DNA of 58,689 nucleotides from Clostridia bacterium (GTDB taxonomy: Bacteria; Bacillota; Clostridia; UBA1381): contig JAFRDB010000112.1 of assembly GCA_017404065.1 (NCBI GenBank), positions 1 to 58,689 on the forward strand. The letters are read 5' to 3'. The notes beneath the pieces were generated by a model. It saw only the letters and a list, made by a program, of their open reading frames with translations. It was not told the DNA's origin and made no database searches. Positions 26,446-33,858 of this stretch are shown in pieces. How positions within the stretch are numbered: the first letter of the stretch is position 1; each line of letters starts with the position of its first letter. Both the position numbers and the translations under genes were made by a program.

Positions 26446-27087
26446 TTATCCCGTATATACTGCCTCCAGCCTGTATATAGGCTGTCCCAGATCCAAAAAC
26501 TTTTGCTCGTATTCCGTTACTATATTCCCTTCAAATCCCGAATTATGCAAATCGAGCGTTATGTTTTTCATCTTGAAGTTTTCCTCCGCGAATGAGTTCA
26601 ACGAAAATTCAAACAGCTTCTGATTATCGGTCTTGAACCATATCTCGCCGCCGATCGGCAGCACAGCCTTGTACCTGTCTAAAAACCGCTTATGTGTGAG
26701 CCGCCGCTTCGCCTGTTTTCCCTTCTTCCATGGGTCAGAGAAGTTCAGATATATCCGTGACACCTCGCCCGTCTCGAAAAAGTCCTCTATCCGCTCCGCG
26801 TCAAGATCCATGAACCTCACGTTCGTAAGCTCCGCCGCCATAACCCTTTCCATAGCCATGACGATCACATCCTCCACCTTTTCTATAGCTATAAAGTTCA
26901 CATCCGGATGCGCCCTTGCCATGCCGGTTATAAAAGCGCCCTTGCCGCAGCCGATCTCTATATGTATCGGAGCATCGTTGCCGAACAAATCCTTCCATCC
27001 GCCCTTATGCCGCTCCGGCTCCGCTATCCGCAAGGCGGCGCAGCGCTCCATGCGCACGGCGCAGTTTTTCTTTTTGCGCATTCTCAT
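26446..27087 (-). CDS. trmB: tRNA (guanine-N7-)-methyltransferase
   Basis: 213 aa. It makes m7G46 in tRNA variable loops. SAM-binding motif IHIEIGCGKGAFI (about 40-52), VEDVIVMAMERV, the catalytic/tRNA-binding NFSDPWKKGKQAKRRLTH (about 115-132) and a C-terminal ETEYE-like region (VTEYEQKF). The start overlaps the coaBC stop by 4 nt (ATGA). Confidence 0.95.
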   Translation of the reverse strand: MRMRKKKNCAVRMERCAALRIAEPERHKGGWKDLFGNDAPIHIEIGCGKGAFITGMARAHPDVNFIAIEKVEDVIVMAMERVMAAELTNVRFMDLDAERIEDFFETGEVSRIYLNFSDPWKKGKQAKRRLTHKRFLDRYKAVLPIGGEIWFKTDNQKLFEFSLNSFAEENFKMKNITLDLHNSGFEGNIVTEYEQKFLDLGQPIYRLEAVYTG

Positions 27088-28265
27088 TTTATCATGTCTC
27101 CGATCCTGTCAAGTATGGCATGAGCGGCGTCAAGCTTGCTCATCAGCGGCAGCTCTTCTTCGCCGTCTGCCGTTATTACGGTTATCACATTAGTGTCCGT
27201 TCCGAATCCGGCTCCGTCCTGCCTCAGTGAGTTCGCGCATATCATGTCCGCATTTTTAGACACAAGCTTTTTTCGAGAATTTTCTATGATGTTCTCCGTC
27301 TCCATCGAAAAACCGCATATAAACGCCCGCTTATCCGCGCCCAGAGCCTTTAAAATATCCTTTGTCCTTTTAAGCTTAATTTCCGCGTTGCCGTCTGTCT
27401 TTTTTATTTTCTCCGGCGCTACCGTCTCCGGCGTATAGTCAGCCACCGCCGCCGCCTTTATTACTATATCCGCATCGCGGCTTGTTACCGCGTTATACAT
27501 ATCCTCCGCCGATGTGACCTCAACAACATCCATAAGCGGCGGCGCGTCTACCTCCGTGCGCGCCTTTATAAGCGTCACCTCCGCGCCTCTGTGCATCGCG
27601 GCGCGAGCTATGGCTATCCCCATTTTCCCCGTGGAGCGGTTTGTTATATACCGCACCGGATCTATTGCCTCACAGGTCGCGCCGGCAGTCACAAGCACAC
27701 GCTTTCCGGCAAGATCATGCTCCCTGCATGCCTCACGAAGGATATACTCAAGCAGCACACTCTCCTCCGGCATACGCCCGTCACCGGTATCGCCGTTTGC
27801 AAGCATACCGCGCTCCGGCGGTACGATCTCGTATCCAAACCTTTTCAGCTTTTCTATATTGTCCTGCAATATCGGGTTATGATACATATTATGGTTCATC
27901 GCAGGCGCTATTATCTTTTTGCACGGGCAAGCCATAACGGTGGTAGTCAGCATATCGTCCGCTATCCCCGATGCGATCTTGCCAATGACGTTAGCGGATG
28001 CCGGCGCGATCATCACCGCATCCGCCTCTTTAGCTATAGCCACATGCTCAACGCTGTACTGAAAGCCTCTGTCGAACGTGTCTATTAAGCATTTGTTCTG
28101 CGTTAGTGTTTCAAACGTAAACGGATTAATAAAATTCTCCGCATTCCTTGTCATAAGCACATGAACATTCGCGCCAAGCTTTTTGAGCATCCGCGCAAGA
28201 TTCGCGGTCTTATACGCCGCGACCGATCCGGTCACGCCCAATACTATAGTTTTGTTCTTTAACAT
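27084..28265 (-). CDS. coaBC: CoaBC bifunctional PPC decarboxylase/PPC synthetase
   Basis: 393 aa from the ATG at 28265, giving MLKNKTIVLGVTGSVAAYK; an in-frame ATG at 28277 is also possible. It makes 4'-phosphopantothenoylcysteine and decarboxylates it in CoA synthesis. The FMN-dependent CoaC half has the active-site His (VEHVAIAKEAD), PASANVIGKIASGIADDMLTT and substrate clamp MNHNMY. The CoaB half begins near residue 180 with GKRVLVTAGAT and dimer motif RYITNRSTGKMG. The start overlaps the preceding methyltransferase gene, and the stop overlaps trmB. Confidence 0.96.
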   Translation of the reverse strand: MLKNKTIVLGVTGSVAAYKTANLARMLKKLGANVHVLMTRNAENFINPFTFETLTQNKCLIDTFDRGFQYSVEHVAIAKEADAVMIAPASANVIGKIASGIADDMLTTTVMACPCKKIIAPAMNHNMYHNPILQDNIEKLKRFGYEIVPPERGMLANGDTGDGRMPEESVLLEYILREACREHDLAGKRVLVTAGATCEAIDPVRYITNRSTGKMGIAIARAAMHRGAEVTLIKARTEVDAPPLMDVVEVTSAEDMYNAVTSRDADIVIKAAAVADYTPETVAPEKIKKTDGNAEIKLKRTKDILKALGADKRAFICGFSMETENIIENSRKKLVSKNADMICANSLRQDGAGFGTDTNVITVITADGEEELPLMSKLDAAHAILDRIGDMIK

Positions 28266-29128
28266 AACTTCCACCATCTTCCCGATATTCCTGCCGGCAA
28301 TATCATTCCGCTTTCGATCGGCAAGCCTATCTCATCAGCATCCATCTCACCGCCAAAGCGCTTCCTTGCCGTTACTTTCATTACATTTTTGAGCACCGTT
28401 GCCGACAGCCCTGTCGTATATGAGTTTATCAGCATAAACAATGGATCGTCCGAGAGCAGCTCCACGCAATCCTTCACGAGCGGAAACAGCGCATCCTCTA
28501 TCTTCCACAGCTCGCCCGACGGTCCCCGCCCGTATGACGGCGGGTCCATGATTATCCCGTCATAGCGGTTGCCGCGGCGCAGCTCGCGCTTTACGAACTT
28601 TACAACATCATCTACTATATATCTCACGCGCCTGTCGCCAAGTCCCGAGCTTTCGACATTCTTCTTTGCCCATGTTACGATACCCTTCGCCGCGTCAACA
28701 TGGCAGACCTCCGCGCCTGCCGAAAGCGCGCTTACGGTCGCGCCGCCTGTATAGGCAAAGAGGTTCAGTACCTTTACCGGTCTTTTTGACGCTTTTATCA
28801 GCTCCGCTATCCAGTCCCAGTTGACCGCCTGCTCCGGGAACAGACCGGTGTGCTTGAACCCTGTCGGACGCACGTTAAAAACAAGCTCACGGTATTTTAT
28901 CTGCCATTCGTCGGGTATATGCTTATTAAACACCTGCCAGCTCCCGCCGCCCTTTGCCGAGCGGTGATACCATGCGTCAGGACTGTTCCATGCCTGAATG
29001 TCGCCCTTATCTTCCCAGACCGCAATCGGATCCGGACGGCGCAACAGGTATCTGCCCCAGTATTCGAGCTTCTCACCGCCGGATGCGTCAACTATTCTGT
29101 AATCTTCCCATTTATCTGATAAATACAT
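28259..29128 (-). CDS. SAM-dependent methyltransferase, RlmI/RlmK-like
   Basis: 289 aa from the ATG at 29128, chosen because AGGAGAAGG stands directly upstream; the longer frame has no SD. The fold is class I: VLNLFAYTGGATVSALSAGA (SAM motif I, about 137-156), VDAAKG (motif II), and catalytic MDPPSYGRGPSGE (motif IV, about 208). The DPPS and FAYTGG motifs are typical of 23S rRNA m5C/m2G enzymes RlmI and RlmK. The PUA domain of RlmI is absent. First gene of the operon with coaBC, trmB and the GH4 enzyme. Exact base modified unknown. Confidence 0.85.
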   Translation of the reverse strand: MYLSDKWEDYRIVDASGGEKLEYWGRYLLRRPDPIAVWEDKGDIQAWNSPDAWYHRSAKGGGSWQVFNKHIPDEWQIKYRELVFNVRPTGFKHTGLFPEQAVNWDWIAELIKASKRPVKVLNLFAYTGGATVSALSAGAEVCHVDAAKGIVTWAKKNVESSGLGDRRVRYIVDDVVKFVKRELRRGNRYDGIIMDPPSYGRGPSGELWKIEDALFPLVKDCVELLSDDPLFMLINSYTTGLSATVLKNVMKVTARKRFGGEMDADEIGLPIESGMILPAGISGRWWKLC

Positions 29129-29224
29129 GATCCTTCTCCTGTATCGCAATGTCGTCAGGTTTAGCGGGTAATACTCGTAAGCATACGTTAACTTGAGGGC
29201 ATTGCCTGTATCTGATATACAGAC

Positions 29225-29253
29225 AGTATACCACATAACGTGCGCTATATCAA
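29225..29253 (-). promoter_or_regulatory. Promoter of the methyltransferase-coaBC-trmB-GH4 operon
   Basis: TTGATA (29248-29253), 17-bp spacer, TATACT (29225-29230), minus strand. The leader to the start at 29128 is about 90 nt. Confidence 0.7.
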
Positions 29254-29338
29254 GCTAATATTAAAAAATATGTCATTAAAAACGGCAATTAGCACAAACA
29301 AACCGAAATACGCCACAAAAAAACCGTCGTATTTCAAC

Positions 29339-29367
29339 TTGCATTTCAGTCATAAAAATAGTATAAT
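29339..29367 (+). promoter_or_regulatory. Promoter of the Zn-PLC-like gene
   Basis: TTGCAT (29339-29344), 17-bp spacer, TATAAT (29362-29367). It diverges from the promoter at 29225-29253. Confidence 0.65.
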
Positions 29368-29428
29368 ATTCATAGGAAAAAGGATATTTATGCATGACAC
29401 TATGCATGAGGATGAAAGGAGCCGTTTA

Positions 29429-30094
29429 ATGGCAACATGGATAGTACATCTGAGGCTGGCAGACGAATACATCAAACGCGGTGATATACCTGCGAAATAT
29501 AAGCGTGAATTTGTTCTTGGCTCGGTCGCTCCCGACTGCGGCTATGGCAAAAAGGATAGCAACGGAGAATTTATGCCGCCTCCGGAGGTAACACACTGGG
29601 CACCAGGCGGAGTTAAGCTATACTGTGAATATTGGAAATTCTTAGACACGTATCTGAAGGACCGCGAGCGTGACGGGGATTATTATTTCTACCTCGGCTA
29701 CTATATTCATCTTATAACAGACATAATATGGTCGAGCACAATGTATTTACCCACAAAGATAAAATACGCGGACGAATACCGTGATGACCCTGACTTTTTA
29801 CGGGTAATAAAGGGCGACTGGTATGATCTTGATTTCAAATTCCTGCGTGAGCATCCGGATTTTGAACCGTACAAAATGCTTGCCGAGCGCAAGCCGGTAA
29901 AAGACTATCTGCCCTACTACGAGCCGGGACAGCTCACCGTTCAGACTGCGTTCATCGCAGACTACTATGCAAACGCCGGAGACCGCGTTCTTGACCGTGA
30001 ATACCCGTATCTTGACGAAAGAACAATGAATGAATTTATAACGTGCACAACCGAGCTTGTCGATTTTGACCTGAACAGAAAAGGACTTCTATAA
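29429..30094 (+). CDS. Zn-dependent phospholipase C-like protein
   Basis: 221 aa from the ATG at 29429 (AAAGGAG 7 nt upstream); upstream in-frame residues lack an SD. It matches the small family related to zinc-dependent phospholipase C: an early His in TWIVHLRLAD, Asp in GSVAPDCGY, His in VTHWAPGG, and HLITDIIW, giving the spaced His/Asp pattern of the metal site. No signal peptide, so it is probably cytoplasmic and not a secreted toxin. Substrate unknown. Monocistronic, followed by compound terminator hairpins. Confidence 0.7.
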   Translation: MATWIVHLRLADEYIKRGDIPAKYKREFVLGSVAPDCGYGKKDSNGEFMPPPEVTHWAPGGVKLYCEYWKFLDTYLKDRERDGDYYFYLGYYIHLITDIIWSSTMYLPTKIKYADEYRDDPDFLRVIKGDWYDLDFKFLREHPDFEPYKMLAERKPVKDYLPYYEPGQLTVQTAFIADYYANAGDRVLDREYPYLDERTMNEFITCTTELVDFDLNRKGLL

Positions 30095-30154
30095 AAAAGT
30101 CCCTATCGGGACGGTCGTTCCGCTAACGCTCCACTCCAATAGGTAGACTTTTTT
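30093..30154 (+). terminator. Compound terminator with a hairpin insert
   Basis: AAAAAAGTCCCTAT (30093-30106) can pair with ATAGGTAGACTTTTTT (30139-30154), which ends in T6. The left arm also forms an alternative small hairpin GTCCC-TATC-GGGAC (30099-30112). The gene's stop codon lies in the left arm. Looks like a terminator whose loop has acquired extra sequence. Confidence 0.6.
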
Positions 30155-30155
30155 G

Positions 30156-30197
30156 CTATTAAGAAATTAGTACTTATCGGTACTAATTTCTTAATAG
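30156..30197. repeat. Perfect 18-bp hairpin
   Basis: CTATTAAGAAATTAGTAC (30156-30173)/GTACTAATTTCTTAATAG (30180-30197), loop TTATCG. It lies between two terminators in a convergent gap and has no obvious T-run. May be an inserted palindrome or a protein-binding dyad. Confidence 0.7.
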
Positions 30198-30199
30198 AT

Positions 30200-30228
30200 A
30201 AAAAAGGGGCTTCAGACGCCCCTTTTTT
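30200..30228. terminator. Bidirectional Rho-independent terminator
   Basis: AAAAAAGGGGC (30200-30210)/GCCCCTTTTTT (30218-30228) with a 7-nt loop. Serves the minus-strand membrane-protein gene ending at 30232 and backs up the plus-strand gene. Confidence 0.9.
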
Positions 30229-30231
30229 ATG

Positions 30232-30534
30232 TTATTTTATCTTGGATCTCAACCTTCCCTTATCATCCTTTAGAAGGACAATGACAAGCCAGATCACAAG
30301 TCCGAGCGCAACGACCGATAAGCCTAAATATGCGTCATTAAGCATATCAGCGCCCGACGGCGTAAAATATTCGGCGCCAAGCTCTATGTATTCCACAACC
30401 GCGTCAACAAGCCACATCAGCGATGCGCCCCAAAACATCAGAGAAAGCGCGCCCATCCTCATGCCGCCATCCGGCTTTGTATACCACAGCACGGTCGATA
30501 TTATCGCCGCAAATACAGTTATGAGTAATGTCAT
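30232..30534 (-). CDS. Small membrane protein, 3 TM segments
   Basis: 100 aa from the ATG at 30534 (AGGAGG 8 nt upstream). Three hydrophobic helices: about 1-18 (LLITVFAAIISTVLW), 27-50 (LSLMFWGASLMWLVDAVVEY) and 68-90 (AYLGLSVVALGLVIWLVIVLL), with a basic C-terminal tail. No recognised family. The gene is monocistronic between two gene-poor stretches. Function unknown. Confidence 0.75.
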   Translation of the reverse strand: MTLLITVFAAIISTVLWYTKPDGGMRMGALSLMFWGASLMWLVDAVVEYIELGAEYFTPSGADMLNDAYLGLSVVALGLVIWLVIVLLKDDKGRLRSKIK

Positions 30535-30654
30535 TTTTATATCCTCCTCACATTTTGTCACTTGATATTATATCACATATCTCCCCCCGTTGCAAGTCCT
30601 AACGGCATAATTTTTAAGTTTTTAAAAACAGTAAGTTTCTTGCGAATAAAATTG

Positions 30655-30815
30655 TAAATTTCAGTTTGTCGGACTCCCTCCGTCAGCCCTTACGGGCTGC
30701 CACCTCCCTCAAGAGGGAGGCAAGAATTGTGGTACACCGATACTTGACCCCCTCTTGAGGGGGTCGGCGCGATAGCGCCGGGGGGAGTTGACACTCCCCG
30801 ATAAACAGAAATTTA
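30655..30815. repeat. Palindromic element, copy 2 (type B, 161 bp)
   Basis: Ends TAAATTTCAGTTTG (30655-30668) and TAAACAGAAATTTA (30802-30815), near-perfect to the other copies. Internal hairpins: CAGCCC-TTAC-GGGCTG (30684-30699), CCTCCCTC/GAGGGAGG near 30703-30720, CCCCCTCTTGAGGGGG near 30748-30763 and CGGCGC-GATA-GCGCCG (30765-30780). Copy 4 (56888-57108) is the same type inverted. The 30562-31043 gap otherwise holds only the SLH promoter and a 23-bp tandem duplication. Confidence 0.85.
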
Positions 30816-30928
30816 TCTTCCGATTCCGGCGGCGCAGGTTTGCTGCACATTTCCCTTTATTTGCGCTTGCCAAGGGGACGGTTGCCATTCCGATAAGCCG
30901 GAGTCCGGAATGCTTGTATAAGTTATGT

Positions 30929-30974
30929 TGTAATGATTATATGATTTATAGTGTAATGATTGTATGATTTGCTG
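30929..30974. repeat. 23-bp tandem duplication
   Basis: TGTAATGATTATATGATTT(ATAG) at 30929-30951 and TGTAATGATTGTATGATTT(GCTG) at 30952-30974. They lie directly upstream of the SLH gene promoter and could be activator or repressor sites, or slippage. Confidence 0.5.
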
Positions 30975-30975
30975 A

Positions 30976-31004
30976 TTGAAGTTATTATAAGTTTATGTTA
31001 GAAT
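30976..31004 (+). promoter_or_regulatory. Promoter of the SLH protein gene
   Basis: TTGAAG (30976-30981), 17-bp spacer, TAGAAT (30999-31004). Confidence 0.55.
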
Positions 31005-31043
31005 GTAATTGAATAATTTTAAAATATGAAAGGAATATTCATA

Positions 31044-32165
31044 ATGAAAAGGTTTTTATCCATAATGCTGAGTGTATTGTTATTAACTATGACCACAATC
31101 AACGTTTCAGCGTCAAACACGCCTTCTGATTGGGCATTGAACGAAGTTACAGATGCCAAAAACGAAGGGATTATAACCGACGCTGTAACTCTTGACTATC
31201 AAGCAAATATAACGAGAGAGCAGTTTTGCGAGCTTGTTGTTCTGGCGTACCAGAAAATCAGCGGAAATCAAGCTACGTCCGGCAATATCTCATTTAATGA
31301 TACACAGAATAATGAGATTATGAAGGCTGCAAATTTAGGTATTGTAACCGGTTATGGATACGGTATATTTGCGCCAAATGATTTAATTACAAGAGAGCAA
31401 ATTGCCACTATGATCGTCAGGATGATAGATAAAGCTGTAAAGTCCGTAAACATAAACAGATATAAGAATAACAGTTTTGCGGATTTAGATTCTATAAGTG
31501 ATTGGGCACTGCCTTCGGTTAATTTTGCTTATGATAACGGGATCATGCAAGGCGTTGGAGATAATTATATTGCACCTAAGGCGAACACTACCTGTGAACA
31601 GGCTATTATGTTAGTATACAACGCTGTAAAGCTATATGCAAATACATCTTCTGATGAAGACTTTACTGATGTCTACGCTGCTACTAATTACAAAAAAATC
31701 CTCAATGATAACAATATAACCGATTATATGTATCTGCTTCCCGATGACTATGATGATGATGGTAAGGCGGAGGCTTATGTTATCACCGGTACAAGTACGG
31801 AGGATGAGTTTCTCACATGGGAAATGGTCGATGCTGAAATTTATTTCATTGATTCCAGCGATAATTTATATTATGTAGAAACCCTCCCGACGGGATATGC
31901 GCGTTATGCGGGACAAATCGTTGTACCAAACGGTAAATTTATTGTTGTGGAAACAAGCACAAGTGGTATAAGCGGTTGGTCAAACCTATATGGGTGTAAC
32001 AACGGAAAAGCATTTATACCTGATATATCCCCATTAAACGGAAGCATAGTCGAAGAGAACGGCAAATATATTCGTTTGGAGGAAGATCTTAGTACTGATT
32101 ATGGTGATTTCACAGAAACCGAATTAGGCTATGATGAGAATACCCGTCAATTTTATGAAAAATAA
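31044..32165 (+). CDS. Secreted protein with three SLH domains
   Basis: 373 aa from the ATG at 31044 (AAAGGA 9 nt upstream). Signal peptide about 1-25 (MKRFLSIMLSVLLLTMTTIN). Three S-layer-homology repeats follow: about 26-75, 85-135 (with ANLGIVTGYGYGIFAPND and ITREQIATMIVRMI) and 140-195 (AYDNGIMQGVGDNYIAP). These bind secondary wall polymers and anchor the protein to the cell surface. The rest (about 205-373) starts with a DDYDDDGKAEAYVITG calcium-binding-like loop and has no family that I recognise. The coding sequence is AT-richer than the core genes to its left. Confidence 0.85.
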   Translation: MKRFLSIMLSVLLLTMTTINVSASNTPSDWALNEVTDAKNEGIITDAVTLDYQANITREQFCELVVLAYQKISGNQATSGNISFNDTQNNEIMKAANLGIVTGYGYGIFAPNDLITREQIATMIVRMIDKAVKSVNINRYKNNSFADLDSISDWALPSVNFAYDNGIMQGVGDNYIAPKANTTCEQAIMLVYNAVKLYANTSSDEDFTDVYAATNYKKILNDNNITDYMYLLPDDYDDDGKAEAYVITGTSTEDEFLTWEMVDAEIYFIDSSDNLYYVETLPTGYARYAGQIVVPNGKFIVVETSTSGISGWSNLYGCNNGKAFIPDISPLNGSIVEENGKYIRLEEDLSTDYGDFTETELGYDENTRQFYEK

Positions 32166-32227
32166 TTCTTGATCTAAATCATACATTATTATGTTTGCTC
32201 AGAAGTAAACTAAATACCCGCAAAAGC

Positions 32228-32278
32228 TGAACCGACTCCCAAGTCAGATCAAAAACCTGACGATCGGAGGTCGGTTCA
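32228..32278. terminator. Long hairpin, possible terminator of the SLH gene
   Basis: TGAACCGACTCC near 32228-32239 pairs with GGAGGTCGGTTCA near 32266-32278 with one bulge; an inner GTCAG/CTGAC pair extends the stem. No T-run follows immediately. No gene in 32166-32464. Confidence 0.5.
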
Positions 32279-32326
32279 AATTGTGTAGCCGGTTTTTATG
32301 TATACTCTTTCTGTTTTTTTGGGTGT

Positions 32327-32335
32327 TTCCCACTC
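32327..32335. other. Candidate left attachment site of the integrated element
   Basis: TTCCCACTC is an exact direct match to the guaA 3' end at 41279-41287, next to the integrase side. It would define an element of about 9 kb. A 9-bp match is short, so this is tentative. Confidence 0.35.
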
Positions 32336-32464
32336 GTTTCACAGGGAGTTAATCAAGGTGATTTTTCTTAAATTGCCTTAATTTTATTGCTCATATTTCA
32401 TGACTTGTTATCTCGTAGTTTGTTTTCAAAAGTTTTTGTACTCAAAGATTCTAAATACGCTATT

Positions 32465-33061
32465 CTATAAAGCGCACTCTCTCAAAACGCCAATCAGCGC
32501 TTTATAATCATCAACTGAACGAATTGATGCTTCAAGAATTTCATCTTTAGTCGCATTACCCCAATTCAAATTGCAACCCAACTTCTTTGCCATCAAACGA
32601 ATGAATTCGCGGATTGTTCTGCCGTTTCCTTCTCTGAATGGGTGTATAATATTAAGCTCTGCCATTACGTAAGCTAAATTATCAAAAGTTTTATTTTCAT
32701 CTTTTTCTTTTAACATATTTTTCTCTTTTATTTTAGCGAATACCTTATCAAGTTCTCTATCAATCAAGTTCGGTGGATAAAACATTGTATCAGCTTTGCT
32801 TATCTGCTCTTTTCGTATTTTGCCTGCAAAAGGATAAATATCCTCAAAAAGGAGTTTATGAATATGCAGCAGATGTGTTTTTGTAAAATTTCCTCTTATA
32901 GGATTTTGCAAAAGCTCCAGCTGTTTTACAGCAGTTATTTCTTCTTCCGCTTTCTTTAGTAATTCAAAATCTTTTATATTCAATTTATTTTTCAGGATGT
33001 TTGTATCCGGATAGCAGTACAACGATTGCGTTATAGTATAAACCTCATATTTAGAAAACAT
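32465..33061 (-). CDS. Fic-domain protein (toxin of a TA pair)
   Basis: 198 aa. Fic motif HPFREGNGRTIREF with catalytic H140 and phosphate-binding GNGR (145-148); such proteins AMPylate target proteins. The flap region KIRKEQISKADTMFYPP (81-97) is intact. No inhibitory (S/T)xxxE(G/N) helix is visible in the protein itself, so inhibition must come in trans (class I arrangement). The gene lies 6 bp after its putative antitoxin, the VbhA-VbhT order. It sits at the left edge of the integrated element. Target unknown; gyrase/topo IV are known targets of FicT relatives. Confidence 0.9.
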   Translation of the reverse strand: MFSKYEVYTITQSLYCYPDTNILKNKLNIKDFELLKKAEEEITAVKQLELLQNPIRGNFTKTHLLHIHKLLFEDIYPFAGKIRKEQISKADTMFYPPNLIDRELDKVFAKIKEKNMLKEKDENKTFDNLAYVMAELNIIHPFREGNGRTIREFIRLMAKKLGCNLNWGNATKDEILEASIRSVDDYKALIGVLRECAL

Positions 33062-33067
33062 TTTAAA

Positions 33068-33439
33068 TTACACCCTTTGCATATACTTTTGCTTTAGTTC
33101 TTCTATAATTTCAGAGCAGGAAGCTTCACCGGTTGCAAGACGCTTCAAATTTGATATGGAATCGTCGCTTATATCCATTCCTTCAACTGCAAACGTGCCC
33201 TTTATGTTTTTAAGATTACTTTTATAATCACTTGATGACATATCCATGTTGCTTCTCCAATTCACATACTTACCGCTTTTAATTCTGGCATCAGCGGGCT
33301 TTTTACTGTCAAGCGGCAGAATCCACACACCGGCAGCCTTTACAGCTCCGGGAATCCTTCCTTGTTTGCAAAGAGTAGCTATTCTTCTTTTTGATATACC
33401 CCATAATTCACCTGCTTCTTTAATCGTCAAAATTTCCAT
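33068..33439 (-). CDS. HTH-fused antitoxin of the Fic pair
   Basis: 123 aa from the ATG at 33439 (GGAGG 8 nt upstream). Residues 1-45 are an excisionase/MerR-like winged HTH (LTIKEAGELWGISKRRIATLCKQG). The C-terminal part holds T82-F-A-V-E86-G87, matching the (S/T)xxxE(G/N) inhibitory motif of class I Fic antitoxins, followed by a helical tail (SNLKRLATGEASCSEIIEEL) like VbhA-type domains. It probably both blocks the Fic ATP site and represses its own operon. Assignment of the inhibitory motif is by eye. Confidence 0.8.
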   Translation of the reverse strand: MEILTIKEAGELWGISKRRIATLCKQGRIPGAVKAAGVWILPLDSKKPADARIKSGKYVNWRSNMDMSSSDYKSNLKNIKGTFAVEGMDISDDSISNLKRLATGEASCSEIIEELKQKYMQRV

Positions 33440-33607
33440 AAATAAAACCTCCATATTTTAATATATTATATACTATATTCAGAATAATGTCAATATTAGA
33501 GTAATCTAAAAATTTTATATGCCATCAACATAATACCCTTTGCACAAAAATTATTTCTATTCACCGAGCGACTATTGGGTGATTTTCTCTATACAAAAAT
33601 CGCAATG

Positions 33608-33856
33608 TTAGGCTACCTCGCGAGAAGGTGCCTTTATCTTTGGCTTATTACGATTAATACTCTCGGAAATAATATCTATTGCTATTCTGCATTCCTCCAA
33701 AGAACGATATCTGCCAACAGGTTCTTCGAAATTACCGCTTATGACAACTACCAATGGGTACTGGTTATCATCTTCTTGCTTGGCTTTTACGGCAACAAAC
33801 ATGTCGATAGTATCAACATTTATTGATGTATCCCCATTTTGATTTACAATAAACAT
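33608..33856 (-). CDS. Hypothetical protein of the integrated element
   Basis: 82 aa from the ATG at 33856 (AAGGAG 7 nt upstream, inside the 3' end of the preceding gene; a TTG at 33862 is less likely). Starts MFIVNQNGDTSINVDTIDMF. Alternating strands suggest a small beta domain, followed by a helix (SLEECRIAIDIISESINR). It reads like the 'sequence-context' phage proteins that report residues of a PH-like fold, but I cannot assign a family. It follows the 377-aa gene directly. Confidence 0.7.
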   Translation of the reverse strand: MFIVNQNGDTSINVDTIDMFVAVKAKQEDDNQYPLVVVISGNFEEPVGRYRSLEECRIAIDIISESINRNKPKIKAPSREVA

Positions 33857-33858
33857 AA

